A stretch of 64,000 nt of DNA from CAZNYG01 sp964577205 (GTDB lineage Bacteria > Elusimicrobiota > Endomicrobiia > Endomicrobiales > CAIRNS01). Each line of letters begins with the position of its first letter. Within the stretch, counting starts at the first letter, position 1. The position numbers and the translations under genes are program-made. The DNA lies in contig CAZNYG010000002.1 in the NCBI GenBank assembly GCA_964577205.1, positions 5,300-69,299 of the forward strand. The letters run 5' to 3'. The notes beneath the pieces were generated by a model, which did no database searches, was not told where the DNA came from, and saw nothing but the letters and a program-made list of their open reading frames with translations. Positions 51,301-59,038 of the stretch are shown here, piece by piece.

Positions 51301-52390
51301 CCCGTTGCGCCTCCGCCGCTTTCATGAGGGTTTCCGTCTCTCTGCGGATGATGTCGGATTCGTCCAGCGCGTTGATGTAGAAATGCCTTTGTGAACGGGC
51401 CGAGGTGATCCGCAGGACGTCCCTGCCGCTGTTCCACGGCATTTCGTCGAGATTGATGCCGAGGAATGCCATGTCTTTCGCCAGCTGATAGATGATCTGG
51501 TTGAGATGGCCAGCGTAACAGCCGGCGAAAACGATCGCGCCGAGTCCGCGCAGCAGAGACATGTAATCTCCGATATATTTGAGGATTTGATTACGGTACA
51601 CGTCGAACGCGAGGGTCACCGCCTCGTCCTTCCCGTACAGTGTGGCCAGTTCGTTCAGCGGGAGATCGAATCCCGTCATGCCGAGAAAACCGCTTTTTTT
51701 CTTCAGCAGTTCGTCGATCTTGTACATCGAGTATCCCTGCTCCTTCATCAGATAGACTATGATGCCCGGATCGATGTCCCCGCAGCTTTTCGCGGACATG
51801 ATGCCCTCCAGCGGCGTGTAGCCCAGGCTGACCGCCACGGGCTTTCCTTTGGCGATAGCGCAGACCGTCGTCTGCCGGTCCAGCACCACTGAAATGATCT
51901 TCTCTTCGCCGGGAAACAGCTTCGCGTGTTCACCGTGGAATATCCCGTGGTATCCCTGTTTGACGACACTGCTGTCCCGGTAATAGGTATGCGCCAGGGG
52001 ATAGAGCGTCTCGCTCGCCGGAAGCCCTGAAAAGAACGATGTCTCGAAGAAGGCGAACTGGGGGATGTCCTTCAGGGTTTCGACGAACAGGCCGAGGACA
52101 GCGCAGGCCGAAGGTATATACAGGGGAAAATCTCCCGCGCGCCGCGCGAGAGCGGCGATGAATTGATCCGTCACGCGGGCCGGTTCCCCGCCGGCGTCGC
52201 CGCCGAAATGCAGATGGAATGAACACGCCTCCACCGGTTCGTCGCCCGCGAGGCGGCGGATGATGTCGCGGAGTTGTCCGGCGCGGCTGCCGGCATGGCG
52301 GTCGGCCCTCCATTCGTGTGTCGAGACGCTCCGCGCGCCGAAAGCTCTGAACGATATTTTTCCTGGTAATGGTTCGACGACAATTATCAT
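51293..52390 (-). CDS. Degenerate acetate-kinase-like protein
   Basis: A 365-residue ASKHA-fold protein clearly related to the AckA encoded next to it: FFETSFFSGLP, GYHGIFHGEH, LGYTPLEGIMSAKSCGDIDPG and KKKSGFLGMTG align with AckA blocks. But the N-terminal NxGSSSxK phosphate loop is gone (EPLPGKISFRAF), the catalytic Arg/His of HRYVHPG and APIHN are missing, the Asp of FDTAF is Glu, the Arg of MNTRCGD is lost, and the adenosine loop HLGSGGSS reads VLDRQTT. It is therefore probably not an acetate kinase. A regulatory or subunit role with AckA is inferred from the 4-base gene overlap. Confidence 0.8.
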   Translation of the reverse strand: MIIVVEPLPGKISFRAFGARSVSTHEWRADRHAGSRAGQLRDIIRRLAGDEPVEACSFHLHFGGDAGGEPARVTDQFIAALARRAGDFPLYIPSACAVLGLFVETLKDIPQFAFFETSFFSGLPASETLYPLAHTYYRDSSVVKQGYHGIFHGEHAKLFPGEEKIISVVLDRQTTVCAIAKGKPVAVSLGYTPLEGIMSAKSCGDIDPGIIVYLMKEQGYSMYKIDELLKKKSGFLGMTGFDLPLNELATLYGKDEAVTLAFDVYRNQILKYIGDYMSLLRGLGAIVFAGCYAGHLNQIIYQLAKDMAFLGINLDEMPWNSGRDVLRITSARSQRHFYINALDESDIIRRETETLMKAAEAQRVI

Positions 52391-53619
52391 TGCTGTGCAC
52401 CTCGGTAAGAAACCGCGTTGTAGGATTCGCGGGCTATCATGATCTCCTCGTTAGTCGGGACCGCGAGGACCCTTGTTTCCGAACCGGCGCCGGTGATGTC
52501 GGCGTTCCGGTACGCGGAAGTGCGGTTCTTTTTTCCATCAAGGGCGATGCCGAAGCATTCAAGCCCCTCGCAGGCGCTCAGCCGCACCTCGGGCAGTTCG
52601 ATGCCCAGAGTGTCGGTGAACACCAGAATATCGGCTTTTTTAAGCAGCAGCGAATAATAGCCGATATACTTCCTGACCCTGCGCACGTACATGTCGAAAG
52701 TGACGCGCGCTTTCGGGTCGGTATCCCTGTGGCGGGCGACGTCCCTCATATCCGACGACGTGCTGAACACGCCTAGGATGCCGCTTTTGAAGTTGAGCAT
52801 TCTCTCGGCGTCTTCCGGCGAAAGATTGTTCTTTGCCATGACCTGGAAGAGCACGCCGATGTCGAGGTCGCCGCAGCGGGTGTTCATCATTAGCCCTTCA
52901 AGCGGGGTGTACCCCATGGAGTTGTTGATCGAAACGCCGTTCCTGATAGCGCAGACGCTCGAACCTCCGCTGCCCAGATGGCAGCTGATGATCTTCTGCG
53001 TGGCGGGGTCCCTTCCGAGGAACCTGCACGCTTCCTGGGCGATGTACTGATGCGATATGCCGTGAAAACCGATCTTTTTGAGATGGTGCTGCCTGACCAG
53101 CTTGCCCGGCAGGGCGTACGCGGCGTACTCCGCGGGGATCGTGCTGTGGAAAGCTGTGTCGAACACCGCGTACTGGGGGATATCCCTGTATTCCCGTGCG
53201 CACGTTTCTATGAGGTCGAGGGAAACCTTGTTGTGTATCGGAGCGAGGCTGACGGTTTTTTTCAACCTGGCGATCGCGCGCTGGTCGATCCTGACGGTGC
53301 GCTTGAACGACGGCCCCGGATGAACGTACCGGTGCGCGAAACAGTCACAGGCCGGGCAGTCCCCGTTCTTCGATCCTTCGTTCAGCAGGGCAATGACTTC
53401 CCGGAACGCGGCCGCGTGGTCGGGAAGGGGCACGGTGACCTTTCGTTCCTTTCCTCCCGCGGAGTGCAGGATGGCGGACGGTTCGCTGCCGAGCATGCCG
53501 ACGCGCACCGCTTCGCCGCGGGCGCATTCCTCTTCGCCGGGCATCCGGATGACGCGGTATTTCAGCGACGAGCTGCCGCAGTTGATGACAAGGATGGCGG
53601 CGCCGCGTTCAGATCTCAT
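52387..53619 (-). CDS. ackA: Acetate kinase
   Basis: A 410-residue ASKHA kinase converting acetyl phosphate and ADP to acetate and ATP. Catalytic residues are kept: NCGSSSLKY, HRYVHPG, LAPIHN, VFDTAFHSTIP, GFHGISHQY, MGYTPLEGLMMNTRCGDLD and the late Glu in VPTNEEIMIA. Two nucleotide-binding stretches are unusual: HLGSGGSSV where HLGNGAS is common, and FTDTLGIELPEVR where FTAGIGENSPEVR is common, so nucleotide preference may differ. It overlaps the M20-like gene by 11 bases and the degenerate kinase by 4. No pta gene is visible. Confidence 0.92.
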   Translation of the reverse strand: MRSERGAAILVINCGSSSLKYRVIRMPGEEECARGEAVRVGMLGSEPSAILHSAGGKERKVTVPLPDHAAAFREVIALLNEGSKNGDCPACDCFAHRYVHPGPSFKRTVRIDQRAIARLKKTVSLAPIHNKVSLDLIETCAREYRDIPQYAVFDTAFHSTIPAEYAAYALPGKLVRQHHLKKIGFHGISHQYIAQEACRFLGRDPATQKIISCHLGSGGSSVCAIRNGVSINNSMGYTPLEGLMMNTRCGDLDIGVLFQVMAKNNLSPEDAERMLNFKSGILGVFSTSSDMRDVARHRDTDPKARVTFDMYVRRVRKYIGYYSLLLKKADILVFTDTLGIELPEVRLSACEGLECFGIALDGKKNRTSAYRNADITGAGSETRVLAVPTNEEIMIARESYNAVSYRGAQQ

Positions 53620-54814
53620 CGGAGGACCACCCGAACGTCGGTACGCCGATATTCCTGTGGAGCATCATCGCCTGCCCGTACACCGCTTTTTTGACCGTCT
53701 CGAAACCGGAGGCCTCGGTGGCGGATTCCATCGAAGGGCCGAACCCGAATGTCGGGATGCCGAGCTCGCCGAACGTGTAGGAGCCTTCGGTCATTGTGTT
53801 CTTCCAGTACCCGGTGCCGGGGGTAAATCCGTTGTCGGTCAACGCCTGCAGGGACCGCAAAACGAACGGATGGCTGGGTTCCATCGACCACGGTTTGATC
53901 TCTTTCTCTGAGACGACATTCGTCCCGGCGATCGTCTTGATGTTCTCCCGGGCCACGGCGGTCTCCACCAGGACGCTCTGTTCTCCACGGTAGACCGACT
54001 GCGCGATCATTTTCGCGCGTTCGAGTATGTTCTCCTGCTGTTCCTCCGGCACGAACGTCCTGTCTACGATCACTTTGAACTCGTTCTCTTTGTCCAGAGG
54101 CTGCGTCCCGCAGAAATGGACGTCCTTGATCTTCAGGCTGGAGCCGCCCATGGAATTATTCAGCGGAAGATTGCGGGAAAGGTTTTCCAGCTCGTGGATG
54201 AGAGGGAACATGGTGCCCAGGATATTGATGCCGCGGCTTTCAACGAAACCGTTGCCCAGCCGCACTTTTACGACGATCTCGTATTCCATCCTGCCTTTGT
54301 GCCCGAGATAGACGTTCATGTCCGTGGGTTCGCACAGGATGATGCCTTTCAGCCGATTGACGCGCTTCCTGAGATAATAATCGAAGAGGTATTTGATCCC
54401 GAAGCCGCAGCATCCCGAGCGGGGCACGCCGCATACCAGCACGTCGCCTACCAGCGGAAGGAGCGTCCTTTTCAGGACGGCGGCGGAATAGAGCGCGGAG
54501 ATGATCCCCTGGTCGTAGCTGCCGATGCTGTTGCCGTACGGGGCCGTTTCGCCGGGTTTTCTTCCCTGGGCGTAGTCCAGGTGGAACACGAGGGCGATAT
54601 CCTGCTCCTGCCGGTAACCGTTCATCGTCCCGACGATGTTGTCGAAGCGGTCGGTCTCGGAGGAATCGAAATCGAGGGATCTCATCTCGTCGAGGATCAG
54701 CCCGTTGAACTGCCCGGCGTCGCCGCCGTCCGTTTTGCATTCTTTGAGTTTTTTCCCGAACTGCTTCATCGGTTCGCTCAGGCCTTCAAGTTTACTCTGA
54801 ATAAGCTGCTGCAT
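53609..54814 (-). CDS. M20-family-like protein, catalytic Glu pair not visible
   Basis: A 401-residue protein with the M20 metallohydrolase layout: first metal motif LVFHLDYAQG (H78, D80), GSYDQGIISALYSA (D101), CEPTDMNVYLGHKGRMEYEI for the dimerisation-domain entry, and C-terminal GIPTFGFGPSMES. It is closest in appearance to YgeY-type members. The usual EE pair (general base and metal ligand), expected in VLVCGVPRSGCCGFG, is replaced by RSGCCG, and the late His ligand is not evident. Activity may be lost or changed. The start at 54814 has AGGAGG upstream; a longer reading would overlap the regulator gene. Confidence 0.72.
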   Translation of the reverse strand: MQQLIQSKLEGLSEPMKQFGKKLKECKTDGGDAGQFNGLILDEMRSLDFDSSETDRFDNIVGTMNGYRQEQDIALVFHLDYAQGRKPGETAPYGNSIGSYDQGIISALYSAAVLKRTLLPLVGDVLVCGVPRSGCCGFGIKYLFDYYLRKRVNRLKGIILCEPTDMNVYLGHKGRMEYEIVVKVRLGNGFVESRGINILGTMFPLIHELENLSRNLPLNNSMGGSSLKIKDVHFCGTQPLDKENEFKVIVDRTFVPEEQQENILERAKMIAQSVYRGEQSVLVETAVARENIKTIAGTNVVSEKEIKPWSMEPSHPFVLRSLQALTDNGFTPGTGYWKNTMTEGSYTFGELGIPTFGFGPSMESATEASGFETVKKAVYGQAMMLHRNIGVPTFGWSSDEI

Positions 54815-54855
54815 ACATGCCTCCTGTGTAGTATAGATTAACAATGTGAAATATT

Positions 54856-54864
54856 TGTAAACAC
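54856..54864. promoter_or_regulatory. Candidate operator TGTAAACAC before the M20-like gene
   Basis: The same 9-mer occurs at 55492-55500 upstream of the XRE regulator gene. Here it sits near the position of a weak -35, with a TATACT-type -10 (minus strand) closer to the start. Confidence 0.35.
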
Positions 54865-54879
54865 CAATGGCAAATTTTT

Positions 54880-55431
54880 TTAGAACGTAGGGGGGGTGAC
54901 CACCCATATCGCTTCGCTTTCCTCCTTGCCTGTATTCTTAAATGAATGGGGAGTGCTGGCGTTGAAGTAGATGCTGTCGCCCTTTTTCAGGACGTATACC
55001 GCGTCGTTGAGCGTCACTTCGAGCGTTCCTTTGATGACCAGGATGAACTCCTGGCCGAAATGTTTGTACATGTTCTCGCCGGAAGCCGCTTTCGGATTGA
55101 GCTTGAAAAGCAGGGGTTCCATCTGTTTGTTCGGTTCAGGCGTCGTCAGCAGGTAAAGGTTGATGCCGTTGCCGATCTCGTCAAGGTGTTTCCGTTCTTC
55201 GACGCGCATGACCGGCGATCCCGACCCGGCCTGGTTTTCACCGATCAGATTGCCGACCGTGGATGAAAGGCTGTTGGCGATATTCTTCAGCGTTTCCAGC
55301 GACGGCTGCGCCTTTCCCGTTTCGATCTGCGAGAGAAAGCTCGGGCTGATATTCACGCTTTTGGCCAGCGTACGCAGGGTTATTCTCTTTTCCTCGCGCA
55401 GCCGTTTGATGTTGACCCCAATGATCTTCAT
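54880..55431 (-). CDS. XRE-family transcriptional regulator with cupin sensor domain
   Basis: A 183-residue regulator: an XRE helix-turn-helix (about 8-62; LREEKRITLRTLAKSVNISPSFLSQIETGKAQPS, shown as IKRLREEKRITLRTLAKSV and FLSQIETGKAQPSLETL) and a C-terminal cupin (about 105-180; FILVIKGTLEVTLNDAVYVLKKGDSIYF, ending TPHSFKNTG). Such regulators sense small molecules and control neighbouring catabolic genes. The start at 55431 is chosen for the HTH and because its promoter ends just before it. It heads the M20-ackA-ack-like operon, which it likely controls. Confidence 0.9.
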   Translation of the reverse strand: MKIIGVNIKRLREEKRITLRTLAKSVNISPSFLSQIETGKAQPSLETLKNIANSLSSTVGNLIGENQAGSGSPVMRVEERKHLDEIGNGINLYLLTTPEPNKQMEPLLFKLNPKAASGENMYKHFGQEFILVIKGTLEVTLNDAVYVLKKGDSIYFNASTPHSFKNTGKEESEAIWVVTPPTF

Positions 55432-55437
55432 GGCATA

Positions 55438-55466
55438 AGTATATCCTGAAATCGGCCAAAAGTCAA
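55438..55466 (-). promoter_or_regulatory. Promoter of the XRE regulator, near-leaderless
   Basis: On the minus strand, TTGACT (55466-55461), a 17-base spacer, TATACT (55443-55438). The start codon at 55431 lies 7 bases after the -10, so the mRNA would be leaderless or nearly so. A TGTAAACAC word lies upstream at 55492-55500. Confidence 0.6.
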
Positions 55467-55585
55467 GTGGTATCAAACAAAAATAAGTATATGTAAACAC
55501 ATAAACTGCTAAAAAAATCAAATAATTCCACTTTTTATCGGGATGCCTTGCCTCGGGCGGCGGATATAAGTATAATGATGATATT

Positions 55586-56077
55586 ATGACGGTATTCGTG
55601 CTGATCCCCGCTTTGCTGCAATTCCTGAAACTTCACGTCTTTACCGTCATCCTCAACCATTTCGTCAATATCCCTCTCTCCATCATTTTCGGTTTCGGCA
55701 AGTACGCGGCTTTTGTAATAGCGCTGATCATGGACATTGTGCAGATCGTTGTTTACTTCAACGTGCTGAACAAGACGTCGATCGGCAAACGGTTCGGCTG
55801 GATCGTGGACGACAAGATGATCAAGGAGTACCGTGAGCCCGAATTCGTCGTCCGCATGCAGAATAAGGGGATGTACTACTGGGCGGTCATGTCCCTTTCG
55901 CTACTGCCGGTGTATTTCGGAGGGATATTCGTCGCCGTGTTCACTTCGCACATGCTGAAACTGGATAAAAGAAAGAGCGCGATATACATCTTCATCGGAA
56001 GCCTTATCGGCTGCTTTATCTGGACCATCGGCATCTGGAACCTCGTCGAACTGGTGATCACTTCGTTCAGGCGCTGA
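55586..56077 (+). CDS. Small multi-pass membrane protein, unknown function
   Basis: A 163-residue protein with about four hydrophobic segments (FVLIPALLQFLKLHVFTVIL, AAFVIALIMDIVQIVVYFNV, YYWAVMSLSLLPVYFGGIFVA, AIYIFIGSLIGCFIWTIGIW; each given only in part). The layout resembles the small multidrug-export (PF06695/COG2426) group, but I cannot confirm this by motif. It diverges from the XRE regulator gene. Ribosome binding site is weak. Function not assigned. Confidence 0.7.
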   Translation: MTVFVLIPALLQFLKLHVFTVILNHFVNIPLSIIFGFGKYAAFVIALIMDIVQIVVYFNVLNKTSIGKRFGWIVDDKMIKEYREPEFVVRMQNKGMYYWAVMSLSLLPVYFGGIFVAVFTSHMLKLDKRKSAIYIFIGSLIGCFIWTIGIWNLVELVITSFRR

Positions 56078-56092
56078 TCCCTCCCGGTAAAA

Positions 56093-56275
56093 ATGAAAAC
56101 TCCGGACCTCATTAGATTCCCCGGTACCGCCGGTGCGCGTTTCGTCATGGCGCGCCAGCTGCGCTACAGCGCGGGTACATACGGGGTGCAGTTCGCCGCG
56201 AAAAGAGGGGAAATATCCTTCATGGCGGGCACGAAGGTCGTCATAGCGACCGACGGCTTGACGATCCCCCTATAG
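56093..56275 (+). CDS. Small hypothetical protein
   Basis: 60 codons, starting MKTPDLIRFPGTAGARF. Third codon positions are strongly GC-rich like the surrounding genes, which supports real coding. It contains an alternating hydrophobic/basic middle part (VMARQLRYSAGTYGVQFAAK) and no membrane segment. It starts 15 bases after the preceding membrane-protein gene, so the two may be co-transcribed. I do not recognise the family. Confidence 0.55.
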   Translation: MKTPDLIRFPGTAGARFVMARQLRYSAGTYGVQFAAKRGEISFMAGTKVVIATDGLTIPL

Positions 56276-56284
56276 CAAAGAGGC

Positions 56285-56302
56285 GTTCATTTGTTCATTC
56301 AG
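56285..56302. repeat. Single-arm GTTCATTTG word repeat
   Basis: GGCGTTCATTTGTTCATT, the left-arm sequence of the GTTCATTGG family, without a visible right arm, 20 bases before the sulfatase gene. Confidence 0.45.
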
Positions 56303-56322
56303 CGAAAGGATATACGATAAGC

Positions 56323-58437
56323 ATGGCTGGCTCCCTGCCGTCCCCCGATGTGCCCATTGCTGAAGCTCCTTCTGTACGGACGATCACGTTCGGCACGGTC
56401 TTTTTCACCGTGAAGGAGCTGATTGCCCTGAACGCGGTGTTCCTTCTGGGCATGACTCTTTTCCGCGCTGCTTTCTTTTTATTTTTCGCGCGCTTAGGGG
56501 ACTTTAAAGGCATGTACCTCTCGGTGGCCGAGGCGTTTTTCCTCGGGTTCCGGTTCGACCTTTCCGTCGCGGCGTACATCAATACGCTGGTCACGCTGAC
56601 GCTTCTGATCGTGTGGGCCGTCAACAGCAGGCGCGTGTTCGAATACTGGGCGCGCGCCCTCGTCTTTTACTATACCGCGCTGTATACCGTCGTCCTGCTG
56701 GTGCTCATCGTCGATCTCGGTTTTTTCTCCTATTTCAAGACGCATATCAACAGCATGATCTACGGCTTTTTCGAAGACGATACCATGGCGCTGGTCCGGA
56801 CCATCGCGCAGAACCACCTGTTCATTCCCGCGTTCGCGGCCCTGTGCGGCCTTGTGGCTTTGATCTTCCTGTGGTGCCGCAGGAACAGTGTGCGCATCCG
56901 GAAAGGATACGCCGCCGCGCGGCCCGTTCCGTTCCGTCCATGGATGAAGATCGTCTTTGTCATTGTGCTGGTGAGCCTGAATGGGCTTGCCGCCCGCGGG
57001 TCCCTGCGGATGTTCCCGCTGAGCCCCATTTATGCCGAGATATCATCCGACCCGTTTATCAACAAATTGAGCCTGAACGGCATTTTCGCCCTCGGGGAAG
57101 CCATGAAGCTCCGCGGGGAGAACAATCAATCCGCTTTCAACCTCGCCCGCCAGTTCGGATACGAAGGGGACCTGCCTCGCGCTTTTTCGGATTTCACCGG
57201 AGAGGGTACGCGAAACTCAGATGGCGCGACTCTTATGGAACGGCTCAGGAAAGTCACGCCGGTCAATAAGACGGCTGAACGGCTGCGCCCTGATGTCGTC
57301 GTCATCATCATGGAAAGCTTTGGAGGCAACCTTCTGCGCTACGACCGTCCGGATTTCGACCTCCTGGGGGAACTGCGCCGTCATATTGATGACGGGTATA
57401 TGTTCCATCGGTTCCTCCCCGCGGGCCTGATCACGATCCATGCCGTGGAATCGATCGTGCTTAACATCCCTCAGCGTCCGTTCAACCTTTCGGTAACCCA
57501 GTCCGAGTATGCCATGCTGCCGTTCCCAACGGCGGCGACGCTTCCGTATAAGCGCGCCGGGTACGCGACGGCCTTCGTTTACGGCGGAAGCCTCGGGTGG
57601 CGTCAGATGGACACGTTCCTCCGGGCGCAGGGATTCGATACGGTGCTGGGGGAAGGCGCGATGCCCGCGGCTCAGAAAAACCAGTGGGGCGTGTACGATG
57701 AATACCTTTTTGATGCCGCTTACAGGGAATTGAATTCGGGCGGAGCGCCGAAGTTCGTCATGATCATGACCACGACGAATCATCCGCCGTATTCCGTGCC
57801 CGCCTCATACAGGCCCGGCCCGCTGAACATCCCGGAGGATCTGGCGCGCGTCATGACGAACGACCGTTCGCTGGCGATGAAGCGTTTCGTCACGTATCAG
57901 TACGGGAACCAGAAACTGGGCGAATTCATCTCCCGGATCAGGCGGTCGGAAAGAGGGAGACGCGCCATAATCGCGGTGACCGGCGACCACAATTTCTGGG
58001 ACGTGTTCAACTACGGCCCGCGCGAACTTTTCTACCGTTACAGCGTTCCCTTCTATCTTTTCATCCCGGACGAGCTGAAGCCCGCGAAAGTGGACGCCTC
58101 TGTCGCGGGAAGCCACATGGACATCATGCCGACCCTTTATCATCTCTCTCTTTCTCACCGCGAGTATTACGCGATGGGCAGCGATCTCCTCGGCGCGAAG
58201 GCGCCGGCATATGCTTTAGATTCGGAAGGCCTCGTCATTTCCCGGGACGGCGCGGCCCTTTTCCTTCCTGAAACAGGCCAGGCCGCCGGCTATGCCTGGG
58301 ACCCCTCTTCTCCCGGCATGCTCCTGCCGGCTCCCTCCATGAATACCGACGGACAGGCCCGCTATTACAAGGCCGCGTCCGTCGTATCCGAATTCGTGAT
58401 CAAAAACACCCGCCGTGCCGTTCAAACAGGGCGATAA
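56323..58437 (+). CDS. LTA-synthase-like membrane sulfatase / phosphoglycerol transferase
   Basis: A 704-residue membrane enzyme of the alkaline-phosphatase superfamily. About five N-terminal membrane segments (residues 25-235) are followed by a periplasmic catalytic domain from about 325. Metal-site motifs: VVVIIMESFGGNLL, a candidate nucleophile Thr in LPAGLITIHAVESIVL, MTTTNHPPYSVPASY and VTGDHNFWDVFNY. LtaS-type enzymes transfer phosphoglycerol or phosphoethanolamine to glycans or lipids; in a diderm, modification of periplasmic glucan or lipid A is more likely than lipoteichoic acid. Substrate unknown. A terminator lies downstream at 58555. Confidence 0.85.
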   Translation: MAGSLPSPDVPIAEAPSVRTITFGTVFFTVKELIALNAVFLLGMTLFRAAFFLFFARLGDFKGMYLSVAEAFFLGFRFDLSVAAYINTLVTLTLLIVWAVNSRRVFEYWARALVFYYTALYTVVLLVLIVDLGFFSYFKTHINSMIYGFFEDDTMALVRTIAQNHLFIPAFAALCGLVALIFLWCRRNSVRIRKGYAAARPVPFRPWMKIVFVIVLVSLNGLAARGSLRMFPLSPIYAEISSDPFINKLSLNGIFALGEAMKLRGENNQSAFNLARQFGYEGDLPRAFSDFTGEGTRNSDGATLMERLRKVTPVNKTAERLRPDVVVIIMESFGGNLLRYDRPDFDLLGELRRHIDDGYMFHRFLPAGLITIHAVESIVLNIPQRPFNLSVTQSEYAMLPFPTAATLPYKRAGYATAFVYGGSLGWRQMDTFLRAQGFDTVLGEGAMPAAQKNQWGVYDEYLFDAAYRELNSGGAPKFVMIMTTTNHPPYSVPASYRPGPLNIPEDLARVMTNDRSLAMKRFVTYQYGNQKLGEFISRIRRSERGRRAIIAVTGDHNFWDVFNYGPRELFYRYSVPFYLFIPDELKPAKVDASVAGSHMDIMPTLYHLSLSHREYYAMGSDLLGAKAPAYALDSEGLVISRDGAALFLPETGQAAGYAWDPSSPGMLLPAPSMNTDGQARYYKAASVVSEFVIKNTRRAVQTGR

Positions 58438-58447
58438 CAAAAAAGCC

Positions 58448-58476
58448 TTGAAATCTCCGTAAATCTGCATTAGACT
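58448..58476 (+). promoter_or_regulatory. Candidate promoter of the SRPBCC-reductase-kinase operon
   Basis: TTGAAA (58448-58453), 17-base spacer, TAGACT (58471-58476). A hairpin with a T-run (58555) lies between it and the first gene. Confidence 0.4.
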
Positions 58477-58554
58477 TAAAATGTATTTCCCCCGGCTTGA
58501 TGGGAATGCGTTCCCGTGAATATGGCGATTGCGATTATTCCGCTGCGGGTGCAC

Positions 58555-58588
58555 AAAACCGAAATGCCGGTTCATTTCGGTTTTTTTT
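58555..58588 (+). terminator. Terminator hairpin just before the SRPBCC gene
   Basis: AAACCGAAATG pairs with CATTTCGGTTT around a 6-base loop (58567-58572), followed by a run of Ts. It ends 3 bases before the GGAG ribosome binding site of the next gene, so it either ends the sulfatase transcript or attenuates the following operon. Confidence 0.75.
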
Positions 58589-58600
58589 CTGGAGATCATG

Positions 58601-59038
58601 ATGACCGAATTTACTTTTTCAACAGTTGTCGCGAGGGATCCTGAAGAGGTATTTGTGGTGCTCAGGGATATCGAAAGATATCCCGTGTTCATGGGCGATG
58701 TCAAATCTGTCCATGTTGAAAGTCTGGGAGCCAATAACGCGCGCGTCTCCCGGTGGCACATCGATGTCGACGGTACTTCCATAAAGTGGACCCAGGAAGA
58801 CACTATTGACGACAATGACCGGACTATCATGTTCAGGAGCATCAAGGGTGATTACCTCTACGAAGGCGACTGGCGCGTCGCCCCGATATCCGGCGGCGCC
58901 CGTCTTACCGTGCGCGCGCGTTTTGACTGGGGAGTGCCGAATTTTGAAAAGTATTTCGGCGACGTGTACGCGAAAAAAGCGCGGCATGCGGTCAAAAGCA
59001 TGCTGATCGCTCTGAGGCGGAGGCTCGTCCATGGATAA
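58601..59038 (+). CDS. SRPBCC / START-like lipid-binding domain protein
   Basis: A 145-residue soluble protein of the polyketide cyclase / COQ10 type (TFSTVVARDPEEVFVVLRDIERYPVFMGDVKSV near the N-terminus, given as FVVLRDIERYPVFMGDV). The later part has the typical beta strands (RWHIDVDGTSIKWTQED, YEGDWRVAPISGGARLTVRARFDW) and a C-terminal helix. These proteins bind hydrophobic ligands. The start at 58601 has GGAG 6 bases upstream. It overlaps the acyl-ACP-reductase-like gene by 8 bases, so it may carry that enzyme's substrate or product (inference). Confidence 0.82.
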   Translation: MTEFTFSTVVARDPEEVFVVLRDIERYPVFMGDVKSVHVESLGANNARVSRWHIDVDGTSIKWTQEDTIDDNDRTIMFRSIKGDYLYEGDWRVAPISGGARLTVRARFDWGVPNFEKYFGDVYAKKARHAVKSMLIALRRRLVHG

